64,000 bases of DNA, from positions 62,001-126,000 of the forward strand of contig NZ_CP061498.1 in NCBI RefSeq assembly GCF_014681765.1. Direction: 5' to 3'. The notes beneath the pieces are model-generated. The model did no database searches, was not told the origin of the DNA, and saw only the letters and a program-made list of their open reading frames with translations. This document shows, in pieces, positions 42,414 through 52,308 of the stretch. This stretch comes from Roseicitreum antarcticum (lineage in GTDB: Bacteria; Pseudomonadota; Alphaproteobacteria; Rhodobacterales; Rhodobacteraceae). The position numbers were made by a program, and so were the translations under genes. Positions within the stretch are counted from its first letter, which is position 1. Every line of letters starts with the position of its first letter.

Positions 42414-42713
42414 CTACCATTGAATGACGTCGGCCCAATCCGCCTTGTGCCGCTGCGCCTGGGCAAGCACGAAAGGGCAAAGCGGCACGATCCGCTGCCC
42501 TGCGGCGCGGGCATCGCTGACCAGCCGACCGACCAGCGCGCCCGCCACGCCCATGCCGCGCATCGTATCTGGAACGCCGGTGTGATCGGCGATGATCAGC
42601 GTGGCAGAAAGCTTGGAAATTGTCAGATCGCCCTCGCCGGCCACGCCTTCTGCGGTTGCGACACAGCACGCCCGAGAAGCTGTGTCAGCGCGGATAATTT
42701 TGATGTCGACCAT
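42414..42713 (-). CDS. GNAT-like small acetyltransferase (NATD1/YjdJ type)
   Basis: A 99-residue single-domain protein. ATLIIADHTGVPDTMRGMGVAGALVGRLVSDARAAGQRIVPLCPFVLAQAQRH matches the short GNAT family (DUF1794-like, E-HT-VP-RG-G-A-LV), including the acetyl-CoA-binding RGMGVAGAL loop and a terminal CPFV motif. The substrate of this family is unknown. It is 40 bases upstream of the pirin remnant. Confidence 0.85.
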   Translation of the reverse strand: MVDIKIIRADTASRACCVATAEGVAGEGDLTISKLSATLIIADHTGVPDTMRGMGVAGALVGRLVSDARAAGQRIVPLCPFVLAQAQRHKADWADVIQW

Positions 42714-42861
42714 GCGTGGCTCTTTGGTTTTGGGGCGACCTGAATTGCGCAGACGTTGCTAAGTTGGCTTGGGTGCCGCAAACGGGCGCTAATCAAGCAC
42801 TGGATCTTAAGCCAGTTCGGATGCGCCGCAACTGAACTTTAGGGGCAGCGGTGGCATTCCC

Positions 42862-43716
42862 CTATATCGCCAGTGCGATTGTGATGCCCCAGGGATCGCG
42901 CAGCGCTGGCGTATCGCCATCGGTCACTATGGGTGCGCCTGGCTGCGCCGCGCGGGACAGGATCGCCGCGCGCATTTCCGGTTCACGGGTAATAATCTGG
43001 ACGGAGTCCAAACCCGCAGAACCGGCGAGCCGTGGCCCGGCGCGGCGGCTGTTCCAGATATTGCCTGCCAGTTGATGGTGATAGCCACCGCTGCCGAAGA
43101 AAGTAGCGCCCGGGTAGTTGCTGGCGATGTCCAGACCGAGGATGCCACGGTAGAAACCCTCGGCCTGACCGAGATCCCCGACCTGCAAATGCACATGGCC
43201 GATGATCCCGCCCAGCGGAAAGCCCGCCCACGTGCCGTTACCTGCCGCCTGCAAGTCAGCAAAATCCAGCGGCTCGGTCACCATGTGAATATGTCCATTG
43301 GCATCGCGCCAGCGCGACACCGGACGGTCGGCATAGACCTCGATCCCGTTGCCCTCAGGGTCGGCCAGATAGATCGCCTCGCTGACCTTGTGATCAGAGG
43401 CACCTTGAAGGTTCACGCCCAGCTTGACCGCGTGTATCAGCCAGTGGGCAAGATCGGCGCGACTGGGAAGCAGAAAAGCAGTATGGAACAGGCCTGCATC
43501 GCGCGGATCACTGGGCGCCGCCAGAGTGTTGTCCAGCAGGTCCAGCAGGGGAACTGTTCCGGCCCCCAGCGTCACGGTCCCTTCGCTGCGGTCGATGACC
43601 GCGAGCCCGAGTGTCCGCTGGTAGAAGTCCGACACCCGGCCCAGATCGCGGACACGCAGACGCACCCGTCCGATCCGAAGGGGCGCTGTGGCGTGGTTGA
43701 AACAATCGTCTGTCAT
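42862..43716 (-). CDS. VOC-family dioxygenase-like protein (CatE-type)
   Basis: A 284-residue protein with two glyoxalase/extradiol modules. Module 1: IGRVRLRVRDLGRVSDFYQRTLGLAVI and GLFHTAFLLPSRADLAHWL, with YLADPEGNGIEVYADRP. Module 2: IIGHVHLQVGDLGQAEGFYRGILGLDI and a terminal LRDPWGITIAL. The metal-binding His/Glu positions (FHTAF, IEVYAD, GHVHL) are kept. Proteins like CatE cleave catechols, but many homologues are uncharacterised. The start at 43716 has AGGAGA upstream. Monocistronic. Confidence 0.85.
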   Translation of the reverse strand: MTDDCFNHATAPLRIGRVRLRVRDLGRVSDFYQRTLGLAVIDRSEGTVTLGAGTVPLLDLLDNTLAAPSDPRDAGLFHTAFLLPSRADLAHWLIHAVKLGVNLQGASDHKVSEAIYLADPEGNGIEVYADRPVSRWRDANGHIHMVTEPLDFADLQAAGNGTWAGFPLGGIIGHVHLQVGDLGQAEGFYRGILGLDIASNYPGATFFGSGGYHHQLAGNIWNSRRAGPRLAGSAGLDSVQIITREPEMRAAILSRAAQPGAPIVTDGDTPALRDPWGITIALAI

Positions 43717-44129
43717 GGTTGTGTCTCCTGAACATGGGAGGGCAGGTGCCCCAAGGGTATCGGCGGCTGCGCGGCAGACGTACAGCCCCGCGTTTTGGCG
43801 CTGAAGACTACACAAGTAAGAAGTCCCGGAAGGCGGCGGCGTTCAATGCAGGCGGCAGTGTAAGGCGGTGTGACGCGTATCCCCATCATCTAGGGGGGGC
43901 TGAGGCACCGCGCCGCCATCGCTGAATGCATAAGGTGGCGGCAAGACAAGCCGCCGGGACACGCGCAGGCTGATTTTTGCATGTGGTGGTTTAGGTGATG
44001 CATTGCATCGCCGGGCTCCTACTGAGGTGATGGAATCGTACATCGTTTGCTTCCTGCAACATGGGGCTTGCTTCAATCGATGATAATACATCCTTGGGGA
44101 AGATTATTGCGTCCGTTTTGGAAGTAATG
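43717..44129. other. Intergenic region, no gene recognised
   Basis: No motif-bearing frame. It holds the promoter of the VOC gene and the 3' end of the LysR gene. Confidence 0.4.
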
Positions 44130-45038
44130 TCACCAATCCACATCCCATGGCGGTTGCCCACGGTAGCGCTCGGCCAAGAAATCAACCATTACCCGCACTT
44201 TGGCAGCCAGATAGCGGCTGTGCGGGTATAGGACATAGATGCCGTAGGGCGCGGGCTCGAAGTCCTGCAGCACCTGTCGGACACGGCCCGCCTGCAGCGC
44301 CGCACCGGCAACGAAACTGGGCACGCAGGCAAGGCCCAGCCCTGCCTCGGCCGCACTCAGGCAGGCCTGCGCGTTGGAATAGCGCAGGCGGCCGCGCACG
44401 GGTACTGCGATTGGCTTCCGGTTGATCCGATAGCTCCAGCGCTCGGGATCGCGGAAATTGGTGTCAAGGATGCAGCCATGCGCGGCCACTTCTTGTGGGG
44501 TCTGTGGTGCGCCATTCGTGCTCAACCAGTCCGGGGCGGCGACAGTGATGATCCGCACGTCGCAAAGCTTGCGCGCGATCATGCTGGAATCGCCGGGACG
44601 CCCGATGCGGACAGCCATGTCGAAACCCTCATCAACAAGGTTCACGACCCGATCGGAAAAACTGACATCCAGCGCAATCTCAGGCCAGCGCAGCGCAAAG
44701 TCGTTCAGGATCGGCGTCAGTTCCAGTTCGCCAAAGGTCAGCGGCGCAGTCAACCGCAGCCGCCCGCGCGGCGCCTGGGTGACGTCGCGCACGACGGCAT
44801 CGAGGCTGTCAAACTCATCTAGCAGGGGGCGCAGCCGGTCAAAGTAGGCTTGCCCGGCCTCTGTCGGCGAGATGGCGCGCGTGGTTCGGTTCAGCAGCCG
44901 CACACCCAGGGCTGTCTCCAGTCGCGCGACCAGTTTCGATGCCTGCCCCGATGTGATGCCCAGCCTACCGGCAGCAGCAGTGAAGCTGCCTGCCTCCATG
45001 ACTGCGGCAAACATCCTGTCGCAAGAAAGGCGGTCCAT
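44130..45038 (-). CDS. LysR-type regulator
   Basis: A 302-residue LysR protein: FAAVMEAGSFTAAAGRLGITSGQASKLVARLETALGVRLLNRTTRAISPTEAGQAYF (HTH), then RGRLRLTAPLTFGELELTPIL starting the effector domain, and PSFVAGAALQAGRV. The start at 45038 (MDRLSCDRM) is preferred over 45095. No divergent partner gene is close, so its target is unclear; the VOC gene or the downstream TTT operon are candidates. Confidence 0.9.
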   Translation of the reverse strand: MDRLSCDRMFAAVMEAGSFTAAAGRLGITSGQASKLVARLETALGVRLLNRTTRAISPTEAGQAYFDRLRPLLDEFDSLDAVVRDVTQAPRGRLRLTAPLTFGELELTPILNDFALRWPEIALDVSFSDRVVNLVDEGFDMAVRIGRPGDSSMIARKLCDVRIITVAAPDWLSTNGAPQTPQEVAAHGCILDTNFRDPERWSYRINRKPIAVPVRGRLRYSNAQACLSAAEAGLGLACVPSFVAGAALQAGRVRQVLQDFEPAPYGIYVLYPHSRYLAAKVRVMVDFLAERYRGQPPWDVDW

Positions 45039-45386
45039 GAATTTCTTCCCGGCTTCATATGATGAGCGTCTTGCAGTAGTCATTGCATCTATCATGGATG
45101 AAATGAAGGCTTGGCCTGGGGTATTGCTGCGCTATCGGTCGTGTGGGTGGCCGAAAATCTACGCGTCTTTCCGGGGTGTGGGCCACCTACGCAAGGTCCG
45201 CCACATGGCGGTAGAGACGCGGGGAATACGATGGTACATATCGCGGCGCGCTCACCTGTTGCTTGGGAACTAGTCGCACTGACTCACGTCATCGCTCCAG
45301 CACTTGCGCTGCGGGCCGAGCGATTTTGACCTCCTTTTGCTCTTACCGCGTGGCTTCAGGCCCGATTGATCGGGCTTGAAGCGCAG
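45039..45386. other. Intergenic region with hairpin after tctA
   Basis: No gene recognised. A 14-bp near-perfect stem-loop (45353-45382) stands four bases past the TctA stop. Confidence 0.4.
45353..45382 (-). terminator. Stem-loop after the first TTT operon
   Basis: GCTTCAGGCCCGAT pairs with ATCGGGCTTGAAGC with a single G-T wobble and a two-base loop, directly after the tctA stop codon on the minus strand. There is no run of T, so it may be a weak or Rho-assisted terminator. Confidence 0.5.
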
Positions 45387-46895
45387 TCAAGGGCGCGCCT
45401 TGCCGAAGAGCCGTGCCTTGGCCGCGCGCCAGACCGGCGTTTGGCTGACAAAGATAAGGACGACCGCCAGCATCAGGCAAAGCGAAAGCGGGCTACCGAG
45501 AATGCCTTCAACAAGGCGGCCCATGTCTTCACGCGAAGAGATAATGGCCCGGCGCCAGTTTTCATCCAGCAAGCGCGACAAGATCACGCCCAGAATGACA
45601 GGACCCAGCGGGTAGCCGTAGTGCCGCATGAAATAGCCAAACACACCAAAGCCCAGCATCCAGTAGACATCGGTGATCGCATTGTTGACCGCATAGGCCC
45701 CGACGATGGACAGCAGTAGAATCATCGGAATGATGATTGTGCGCGGCATCTCGACGATTTTGGTAAAGATGCGGATGCCGGTCAGGCCGAAAATCAGCAT
45801 GAAGACATTGGCCGTCATCAATGCGCCGACAATGAACCAGAACATGTCCGGCTGGTCGATCATCAGCATGGGGCCGGGGTTCAGCCCGTGGATGAACAGC
45901 GCGCCGATCATGATGGCGGTCACGGCGTCGCCCGGAATACCCAGCGTCATCATAGGAATGAAGGCCCCGCCGACAGCGGCGTTATTCGCGGTTTCAGGTG
46001 CGACCAGTCCTTCCATCGCGCCCTCACCAAAGGGAATTTCGGGGTTCTTGGTCACCCGCTTGGCGTGGTCATAGGCCATCAGCGCGGCGATATCCCCGCC
46101 CGTCCCGGGGAGCGCGCCGATGATCACCCCGATCGCCGAGGTCTGGAGCGACAGGGGCAGGTATTTGCGCACCGTGCCAAAACTGGGCACGATCTTCGTG
46201 ATCTTCTGGCGCATCGCCTTCTTGTCGACGTTCTGCAACTGGATCAGCGCCTCAGATACGCCGAACATGCCGATCATCACGGCAATGAAGGAAATTCCCC
46301 CCTCCATGATGCGAAAATCGAAGGTGAAGCGGGGTGTGAAGGTCAGCGGGTCGCGCCCGACCGCACCGATGGCCAGCCCCAGCGCACCGGCAAAGATGCC
46401 CTTGACCAGGCTGCCGCTGGATAGCGAGCCCACCAGCAGAATACCCAGTACAGCCAGCAGCATGTAGTCACGCGGCTGGAAGGTCAGGGCGAAACCCGCG
46501 ACAAACGGCGCAGCCAGCGCGAGTACGGCGATGCCCACCAGCCCGCCAAAGAATGACATCACTGTGGTCACGCCAATGGCCTGTCCGGCCTCGCCGCGTT
46601 TGGCCATCGGATAGCCATCGAGCGCGGTGGCAATGGCCGAAGGGGCGCCGGGGATGTTCAGCAAGATCGCCGTGCGCGAGCCGCCATAGACCCCGCCCAT
46701 GTAGATGCCGACCATCAGCGAGATCGCGGGGAACACATCCCAGGAGAAGGTGAACGAGATCAGGATCGACACGGCCATCGTGACCGATAGGCCGGGGATC
46801 GCGCCAATATAGATGCCCGCGAATGTGCCGATACCGACCAGAAGCAAAAGCTGCGGCTGGGTAAAGATCACCAGAATGGCAAGAAGCGTTTCCAT
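45387..46895 (-). CDS. tctA: TTT transporter large permease TctA (operon 1)
   Basis: A 502-residue, about 12-TM permease. The TctA signatures IYIGAIPGLSVTMAVSILISFTF, MGGVYGGSRTAILLNIPGAPSAIATALDGYPMAKRGEAGQA and MMTLGIPGDAVTAIMIGALFIHGLNPGP are complete. With TctB and TctC it imports carboxylates using the proton or sodium gradient. The gene starts two bases after the TctB stop, last in a tctC-tctB-tctA operon controlled probably by the TetR at 48779. Confidence 0.94.
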   Translation of the reverse strand: METLLAILVIFTQPQLLLLVGIGTFAGIYIGAIPGLSVTMAVSILISFTFSWDVFPAISLMVGIYMGGVYGGSRTAILLNIPGAPSAIATALDGYPMAKRGEAGQAIGVTTVMSFFGGLVGIAVLALAAPFVAGFALTFQPRDYMLLAVLGILLVGSLSSGSLVKGIFAGALGLAIGAVGRDPLTFTPRFTFDFRIMEGGISFIAVMIGMFGVSEALIQLQNVDKKAMRQKITKIVPSFGTVRKYLPLSLQTSAIGVIIGALPGTGGDIAALMAYDHAKRVTKNPEIPFGEGAMEGLVAPETANNAAVGGAFIPMMTLGIPGDAVTAIMIGALFIHGLNPGPMLMIDQPDMFWFIVGALMTANVFMLIFGLTGIRIFTKIVEMPRTIIIPMILLLSIVGAYAVNNAITDVYWMLGFGVFGYFMRHYGYPLGPVILGVILSRLLDENWRRAIISSREDMGRLVEGILGSPLSLCLMLAVVLIFVSQTPVWRAAKARLFGKARP

Positions 46896-46897
46896 TG

Positions 46898-47470
46898 CTA
46901 AGCGCCCCCCGAAAACAGGTTCCGGAAGAACTGGATGAATTCGGCCTCTGGCAAGATTCCGGCGGGCAGAAGCACGGTGAACACCACGCGGAAGATCAGC
47001 CAGATCACCACCAACGATCCCAACGCGATGGTCAGGCTGTACCCCCAGCCCCGGCGCGTCAGGACCTTGATGGCCACGATCAAAAACAGCGCCGCCGTGG
47101 TCACGAAGCCAAGTGGTCGGAGCAACAGGCCAAACGCGATCAGCAAGCCCACGAAAAAGATCACCATGCCGGGCAGAATGTCGCGCGCCAGGGTCTCATG
47201 CGTAACGCGGGGCAGCCGTGCGGTCCGGATGGCGACGATGGCCGCCGTCACCAGCATCACGAAGGTCGTGGCCATCGGCACCGATCCGGGGGCGGACAGT
47301 GCCCGGAACCCGGAAATGCCGTAGGCAGAATAGAGCAGGTACGCGCTGGCGGCGGTCAGGAACAGCGCGAAGCCCAGTTCTCCGGGGCGTCTGCGGTCAG
47401 GGTAGCCACCTGGTGTCGCGTCGGATGTGCCGTCATGATGATCGTTATCGCCCCGGTAATCAGGTTGCAT
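46898..47470 (-). CDS. tctB: TTT transporter small permease TctB (operon 1)
   Basis: A 190-residue protein with a hydrophilic N-terminal tail of 30 residues and four membrane segments (LGFALFLTAASAYLLYSAYGI; MVIFFVGLLIAFGLLL; FVTTAALFLIVAIKVLT; IALGSLVVIWLIFRVVF). The pattern FRVLFxVxLPxG of TctB tails is visible as FRVVFTVLLPAGILPEA. The start at 47470 follows GGGGGAG. Confidence 0.88.
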   Translation of the reverse strand: MQPDYRGDNDHHDGTSDATPGGYPDRRRPGELGFALFLTAASAYLLYSAYGISGFRALSAPGSVPMATTFVMLVTAAIVAIRTARLPRVTHETLARDILPGMVIFFVGLLIAFGLLLRPLGFVTTAALFLIVAIKVLTRRGWGYSLTIALGSLVVIWLIFRVVFTVLLPAGILPEAEFIQFFRNLFSGGA

Positions 47471-47615
47471 CGTCCTGTCCTCTCCCCCCAAAGAATGCCT
47501 ATGCGCACCTTTTGGAACGCAGGGCGCCGCCCGGTATCGAACACGGGCGGCACCCGGCCGCCCGTTTGTGGTGAGCCGGACGGTTGCCGGTCACTTGGCC
47601 AAGCGTTGCCGCAGT

Positions 47616-48620
47616 TTACTCCGCCGGACGCGCGATGCCGAATTCTTCCGGCGATGCGACCGTCTGGCCCGCGTCATGCAGCAACCATGCGGTGCCTTGC
47701 TGCCAGCGCGTCAGGAAGGCTTCAGCCTCATCCCCGCTGATGCCCATCCGGGTATACCCGCGCGAGTCCATCAGGTCGACGAAATCGGGGTGCGCGGCGC
47801 CGGCCGCATAGGCTTCGCTTAGCTTGGCGACCACATCGTCGGGCGTGCCGTTGGGTGCGAAAACCCCGAAGAATGGCCCCCAGGGCAGGAAGGCATTGTA
47901 GCCTTCGCTGATCTCGGTCACCGCGGGCAGATCGGGCAGCTTTTCATTGCGCTCGACATCTATCACGGCAAGTGGCTTCATGACGCCTGCGCGAATGCTC
48001 TCGATTGCGGCGCCAAGGACAGCGGGCATGATGTCGATCGCGCCGCCCTGCAAGGCGGTCAGCGCCGGGCCGTCGCCGTCATACGGAACGGCGATCAGAT
48101 CCAGATCGCCCTCTACCGCGTTCATCATGGAGTTCACGACTGACGGCAGACCGCCCGGCCCGGTGGAGCCGATGCGCAGTTCTCCCGGATTGGCAGCGAT
48201 GTATTCCAGCATGCCGGCATAATCGTCAAACGGCGCATCGATATTGGCCACCAAGATGGGGGTGCCGCGTGCCAGAATGCTGACCGGGACAAATTCGCTG
48301 TAATCGCGATCGCCCAGACCCATGATCTTGTAGAGCATCGGGTTCTCTGCGCCCATCAGCAGGGTGTAGCCGTCCGAGGCCGCGTCGGCGACATGGTTCA
48401 ACGCAATCGCCCCAACGGCCCCCGTCATGTTTTGCATGACAATCGTGCCACCAAGCGCTTCTTCGGCATGTGGCGTGACCGACCGCATCACCGCATCGGT
48501 CGATCCGCCCGCACCCCATTGGATGATGCCCTGAATCTCTTTCGTGGGAAAGTCCTGCGCGACAGCGCCTGTTGCTGAAAGTCCAAGCGCGACGACGGCG
48601 CCCATCAGTTTGCGAGACAT
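47616..48620 (-). CDS. tctC: TTT transporter substrate-binding protein TctC (operon 1)
   Basis: A 334-residue Bug-family periplasmic protein. A signal peptide (cleavage after GAVAQ) precedes IQGIIQWGAGGSTDAVMRSV, MQNMTGAVGAIALNHVADAASDGYTLLMG and LRIGSTGPGGLPSVVNSMM, the segments that bind the carboxylate ligand. It is the first gene of the operon, divergent from the TetR gene. A 145-base gap separates it from tctB. The ligand is unknown. Confidence 0.92.
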   Translation of the reverse strand: MSRKLMGAVVALGLSATGAVAQDFPTKEIQGIIQWGAGGSTDAVMRSVTPHAEEALGGTIVMQNMTGAVGAIALNHVADAASDGYTLLMGAENPMLYKIMGLGDRDYSEFVPVSILARGTPILVANIDAPFDDYAGMLEYIAANPGELRIGSTGPGGLPSVVNSMMNAVEGDLDLIAVPYDGDGPALTALQGGAIDIMPAVLGAAIESIRAGVMKPLAVIDVERNEKLPDLPAVTEISEGYNAFLPWGPFFGVFAPNGTPDDVVAKLSEAYAAGAAHPDFVDLMDSRGYTRMGISGDEAEAFLTRWQQGTAWLLHDAGQTVASPEEFGIARPAE

Positions 48621-48689
48621 TTCTATCCTCCCTAATCTGTTCGTTGCCCGACGATTCGCTCCTCGCATCATCGGCACCCCGTCTTGATT

Positions 48690-48736
48690 GTACGATTTGG
48701 TTAAATAGTCAACTGTAATGTACGAAGCAGTTAAAT
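48690..48736. promoter_or_regulatory. Twin direct repeats, candidate TetR operators
   Basis: GTACGATTTGGTTAAAT (48690-48706) and GTACGAAGCAGTTAAAT (48720-48736) are direct repeats of the form GTACGA-N4-GTTAAAT, starts 30 bases apart and so on nearly the same DNA face. They lie in the 158-base gap between divergent tctC and tetR. Confidence 0.55.
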
Positions 48737-48778
48737 TCGTGTAATGAAGAGAGCAGAATCACGAAAACAGGGTTTCGG

Positions 48779-49468
48779 ATGGCAATGGACAGCGACACGC
48801 CCTCGACAGAGCGCAAGGCAGGCTGGAAACAGGATCCCGAGGCGGTGAAGGCGGATATCCTTGCCGTGGCGACGGATGAATTTGCGGCGCATGGCCTGTC
48901 AGGTGGACGGATCGACGATATCGCACGCAAGACCAAAGCCTCCAAGCGCATGATTTACTACTACTTTGGCGACAAGGAGGGGCTGTATCAGGCGGTCCTG
49001 GAAGGTGCGTACCAGACCCTGCGCGAACATGAAGACAAGCTGCATGTCGAAAACCTCGATCCCATTGAGGCGCTGAAACTCCTGGTGCGGGCGACATTCG
49101 ACGCCCATGCCCAGACGCCGATTTTCATCCGGCTGGTGATGATCGAGAATATCCATAATGCCGACTATCTGCGACGGTCGATGATCATCCCGCGCCTCAA
49201 CCGTTCCATCATCGAGAAGCTGGATGATGTGTGCAAACGTGGTGCGGCCGCGGGATTGTTCCATCCCAATACCGATCCGCTGATGCTGCACTGGATGATC
49301 AGCGCGCCCAGCTTTTACAACGTATCAAACCGGGCCACGTTCTCGACCTCTTTTGGTATGGGCCTGTATTCCGCCGAAGGACAGGAACGGTTGCGCCAAC
49401 GGGTGGTCGACATGATCCTTGCACTGGTGGTCATCGGCCACGATCCCAGCCAAAGCGACGCAGGCTGA
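48779..49468 (+). CDS. TetR-family regulator of TTT operon 1
   Basis: A 229-residue regulator. The HTH is VKADILAVATDEFAAHGLSGGRIDDIARKTKASKRMIYYYFGDKEGLYQAVLEGAY, with a TetR_C domain (PIFIRLVMIENIHNADYL). It belongs to the RutR-like group of TetR proteins by the KRMIYYYFGDKEGLY segment. It is divergent from tctC with twin direct repeats between them, so autoregulation and control of the TTT operon are likely. Confidence 0.88.
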   Translation: MAMDSDTPSTERKAGWKQDPEAVKADILAVATDEFAAHGLSGGRIDDIARKTKASKRMIYYYFGDKEGLYQAVLEGAYQTLREHEDKLHVENLDPIEALKLLVRATFDAHAQTPIFIRLVMIENIHNADYLRRSMIIPRLNRSIIEKLDDVCKRGAAAGLFHPNTDPLMLHWMISAPSFYNVSNRATFSTSFGMGLYSAEGQERLRQRVVDMILALVVIGHDPSQSDAG

Positions 49469-49480
49469 CCAACCTCGATC

Positions 49481-50155
49481 CTATTCATTGGCGGTTTTAC
49501 TGTCACCGCTTTGGATCATAGGGTCAAACCTCAGCCGGGCATGAAAGCGGGCCATTTCGCTGGGCGTCGGGTCAATGCCGCAGAAGGTTTCCACATAGGC
49601 CGGGATGCGCGCCATCCGGATCGTAGTGCTTTCCTGAACCTGCATCGAGATATAGCCGATCTGGGTCAGATAGACGGCGCGCGCCTTCACATCCGCTTCA
49701 TTGGATGGAAACCCGAAACGCTGGAACATTGCGCGGATGGTCGCCAGGCGCCGTTCGTCGACCAGATTGACGCGCTGCATCACGGACGCGGATTGGTGTG
49801 CCCATCCCCGCACGGCGAAATCCAGCCTTGGGTCGAAAAGATCGGGATCATGGAATACGACGATGAGATTCAAGACACCCTCGGCGATCGTTTCGGCATA
49901 GGCGGTGCATGCGTCGACGAACGCGCCCGTATTCTTGGCCTCCCAATCCACCAGCAAGGCATCGAGCAAGGCTTCCCGGTCCTTGAAGAACCAGTAGAAA
50001 CTGGTGCGCGAGAGTTTCAGTTCACCGGCCAAAGGCTGAATTTTCACGGCGTCCAGCCCATGTTGCAAAAACGCCGCCTTGGCCGCGTCAAGCCAGCCCT
50101 CGCGCGATCCGCGCCACCCCTTCGCAGGCAGCTCATCTGATTGTGCTTCACTCAT
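49481..50155 (-). CDS. TetR-family regulator (N-methylproline locus)
   Basis: A 224-residue regulator: GWLDAAKAAFLQHGLDAVKIQPLAGELKLSRTSFYWFFKDREALLDALLVDWE is the HTH, followed by a helical ligand domain. It is divergent from the NADH:flavin oxidoreductase gene (115-base gap) and its 3' end faces the other TetR gene 12 bases away. It presumably represses the demethylase operon. Confidence 0.87.
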   Translation of the reverse strand: MSEAQSDELPAKGWRGSREGWLDAAKAAFLQHGLDAVKIQPLAGELKLSRTSFYWFFKDREALLDALLVDWEAKNTGAFVDACTAYAETIAEGVLNLIVVFHDPDLFDPRLDFAVRGWAHQSASVMQRVNLVDERRLATIRAMFQRFGFPSNEADVKARAVYLTQIGYISMQVQESTTIRMARIPAYVETFCGIDPTPSEMARFHARLRFDPMIQSGDSKTANE

Positions 50156-50270
50156 GTGTCCAACCTATCGGGAAAGCGCTGGCGCTCAACCAAAATAGTC
50201 ATGCATGAACTTAAAGTTGACAGTGATGAACATTTTATGCTGTGCTTCGATCGGTATCACAGAGGTTTCA

Positions 50271-52307
50271 ATGTCCAGCGATCCGCTCTTCCAGCGCTAT
50301 CAACTCAAGCACCTGACGCTGAAGAACAGGCTGATGATTACCAGCCATGAACCGGCCTATCCCGAAGATGGGATGCCGAAGGAACGGTATCGTGCCTATC
50401 ATGTCGAACGCGCCCGGGCAGGCGTGGCGCTGACGATGACGGCGGGCTCAGCCTCGGTCGCGCGCGACAGTCCGCCAGTATTCAACAACATCCTCGCCTG
50501 GAAGGACGAGGTCGTCGGCTGGATGAAGGGGCTGACCGACGAGTGCCACGAACATGGGTGCGCGGTGATGATCCAGTTGACGCATCTGGGCCGCCGTACG
50601 CGGTGGGACAAGGCGGACTGGCTGCCGGTCGTCTCGCCCGGCCATGAACGCGAGCCCTCGCACAAGGCCTTCCCGAAAAAGGTCGAGGACTGGGATATCG
50701 CCCGGATCATCGAAGACTATGCCGATGCCGCCGAGCGGATGCGCGATGCCGGCCTCGATGGGATCGAGTTGCAGGCCTATGGCCACCTGATGGATCAGTT
50801 CTGGTCGCCGCTGACCAACGATCTGGACGGTCCCTATGGTGGCAGCCTCGACAATCGGTTGCGCTTCACCTTTGATACGCTGAAGGCGATCCGTGCCCGC
50901 GTTGGCGATGATTTTATTGTTGGTGTTCGCTACACCGGCGACGAAACACTTGTCGGCGGTCTGACCCGGAGTGACGGGCTGGAGATTTCGCGGCGCCTCA
51001 AGGACAGCGGCATGGTGGATTTCCTCAACGTGGCCAAAGGCCATATTGATACAGATGCGGGGCTGACAGATGTTATCCCGGTGCAGGGCATGCGGTCGGC
51101 GCCGCATCTGGATTTCGCCGGAGAGATCCGCGCGGCGACGCAGTTTCCTACGTTCCACGCCGCCAAGATTCAGGATGTCGCCACCGCCCGCCACGCCATT
51201 GCCAGCGGCAAGCTGGACATGGTTGGCATGACCCGCGCGCACATGGCAGATCCGCATATCGTGGCCAAGATCCTGCGCGGCGAAGAGGGGCGGATCCGCC
51301 CCTGTGTCGGCGCCAATTACTGCCTTGACCGCATCTATCAGGGCTCCATGGCGCTGTGCCTGCACAACCCGGCCACGGGCCGCGAGTTGGAGCAGCCGCA
51401 TGTGGTTACGCGGGCCGAAACCCGTCTGCGTGTCGTGGTCGTGGGCGCCGGGCCCGGGGGGCTGGAGGCGGCGCGCGTTGCCGCCGAACGCGGACACGAC
51501 GTGATCGTCTACGAGGCGGCAAACGACCCGGGCGGGCAAATCCGTCTGACCGCACAGACCGAACGCCGCGCCGAGATGATGCAGATCATCCAGTGGCGGT
51601 TCGAGGAATGCGCGCGCATGGGCGTCACTTTCCGTTTCAACGCTTTCGCGGATGCAGACGCTGTTCTGGCTGTCAACCCGGACGTGGTCATCATCGCCAC
51701 CGGCGGCCTTCCGCATACCGAGGTGCTGGCCGACGGCGCCGCGTTGGTTGTGTCGGCATGGGACATCCTGTCGGGCGATGCCCGCCCCGCAGAAAACGTG
51801 TTGATCTACGACGATGCCGGCGATTACGCCGCGCTGCAAGCGGCGGAAAAGATCGCAGCGACCGGCGCAAGGGTCGAGATCATGACCCGCGACCGCACGT
51901 TCGCGCCCGAGGTCATGGCCATGTCGCTGACACCGTCCATGCGCGTGTTGCAACAACATGATGTGACCTTCACCGTGACCTGGAAGCTGGATGCCGTGCG
52001 CCGCGATGGCAACAAGCTGGTGGCGCGCATCGGCAGCGATTACGGCGGTGTCACGCGCGAACGCCATGTCGATCAGGTCGTCGTCAACCACGGCACAAGG
52101 CCGCTGGATGATCTGTATTTTGATCTGCGCGACGGGTCCTCCAACATGGGTGAAGTCGATTATGAGGATATGATCGAAGGCCGCCCGCAAACGGTCGCCC
52201 CTAACCCGCAGGGCGCCTATCAGCTGTTCCGCATCGGGGATGCCGTTGCCGCGCGCAATACCCACGCCGCGATCTACGATGCGCTACGGCTGACGAAGGT
52301 CATCTGA
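50271..52307 (+). CDS. NADH:flavin oxidoreductase, N-methylproline-demethylase-like
   Basis: A 678-residue protein of the trimethylamine dehydrogenase / dienoyl-CoA reductase family. Residues 5-340 form the OYE-type FMN barrel ([38 protein letters not shown]). An iron-sulfur loop follows with Cys in [21 protein letters not shown]; the second Cys of the usual CxxC is Ala. The C-terminal half binds FAD/NAD ([29 protein letters not shown]). Homologues demethylate dimethylglycine, stachydrine or N-methylproline. Neighbouring proline-type genes favour the last two. The start at 50271 follows AGAGG. Confidence 0.87.
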   Translation: MSSDPLFQRYQLKHLTLKNRLMITSHEPAYPEDGMPKERYRAYHVERARAGVALTMTAGSASVARDSPPVFNNILAWKDEVVGWMKGLTDECHEHGCAVMIQLTHLGRRTRWDKADWLPVVSPGHEREPSHKAFPKKVEDWDIARIIEDYADAAERMRDAGLDGIELQAYGHLMDQFWSPLTNDLDGPYGGSLDNRLRFTFDTLKAIRARVGDDFIVGVRYTGDETLVGGLTRSDGLEISRRLKDSGMVDFLNVAKGHIDTDAGLTDVIPVQGMRSAPHLDFAGEIRAATQFPTFHAAKIQDVATARHAIASGKLDMVGMTRAHMADPHIVAKILRGEEGRIRPCVGANYCLDRIYQGSMALCLHNPATGRELEQPHVVTRAETRLRVVVVGAGPGGLEAARVAAERGHDVIVYEAANDPGGQIRLTAQTERRAEMMQIIQWRFEECARMGVTFRFNAFADADAVLAVNPDVVIIATGGLPHTEVLADGAALVVSAWDILSGDARPAENVLIYDDAGDYAALQAAEKIAATGARVEIMTRDRTFAPEVMAMSLTPSMRVLQQHDVTFTVTWKLDAVRRDGNKLVARIGSDYGGVTRERHVDQVVVNHGTRPLDDLYFDLRDGSSNMGEVDYEDMIEGRPQTVAPNPQGAYQLFRIGDAVAARNTHAAIYDALRLTKVI

Positions 52308-52308
52308 C

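Noticed and set aside
44872-45273. 133-codon plus-strand frame over the LysR start and intergenic gap
   Set aside because: Largely antisense to the LysR HTH; the part beyond has no motif or ribosome site.
50448-52265. 605-codon open frame on the minus strand opposite the flavin oxidoreductase
   Set aside because: It is the antisense shadow of a high-GC gene whose plus-strand product has full FMN-barrel and FAD motifs; the minus translation has no motif and is rich in His/Arg.
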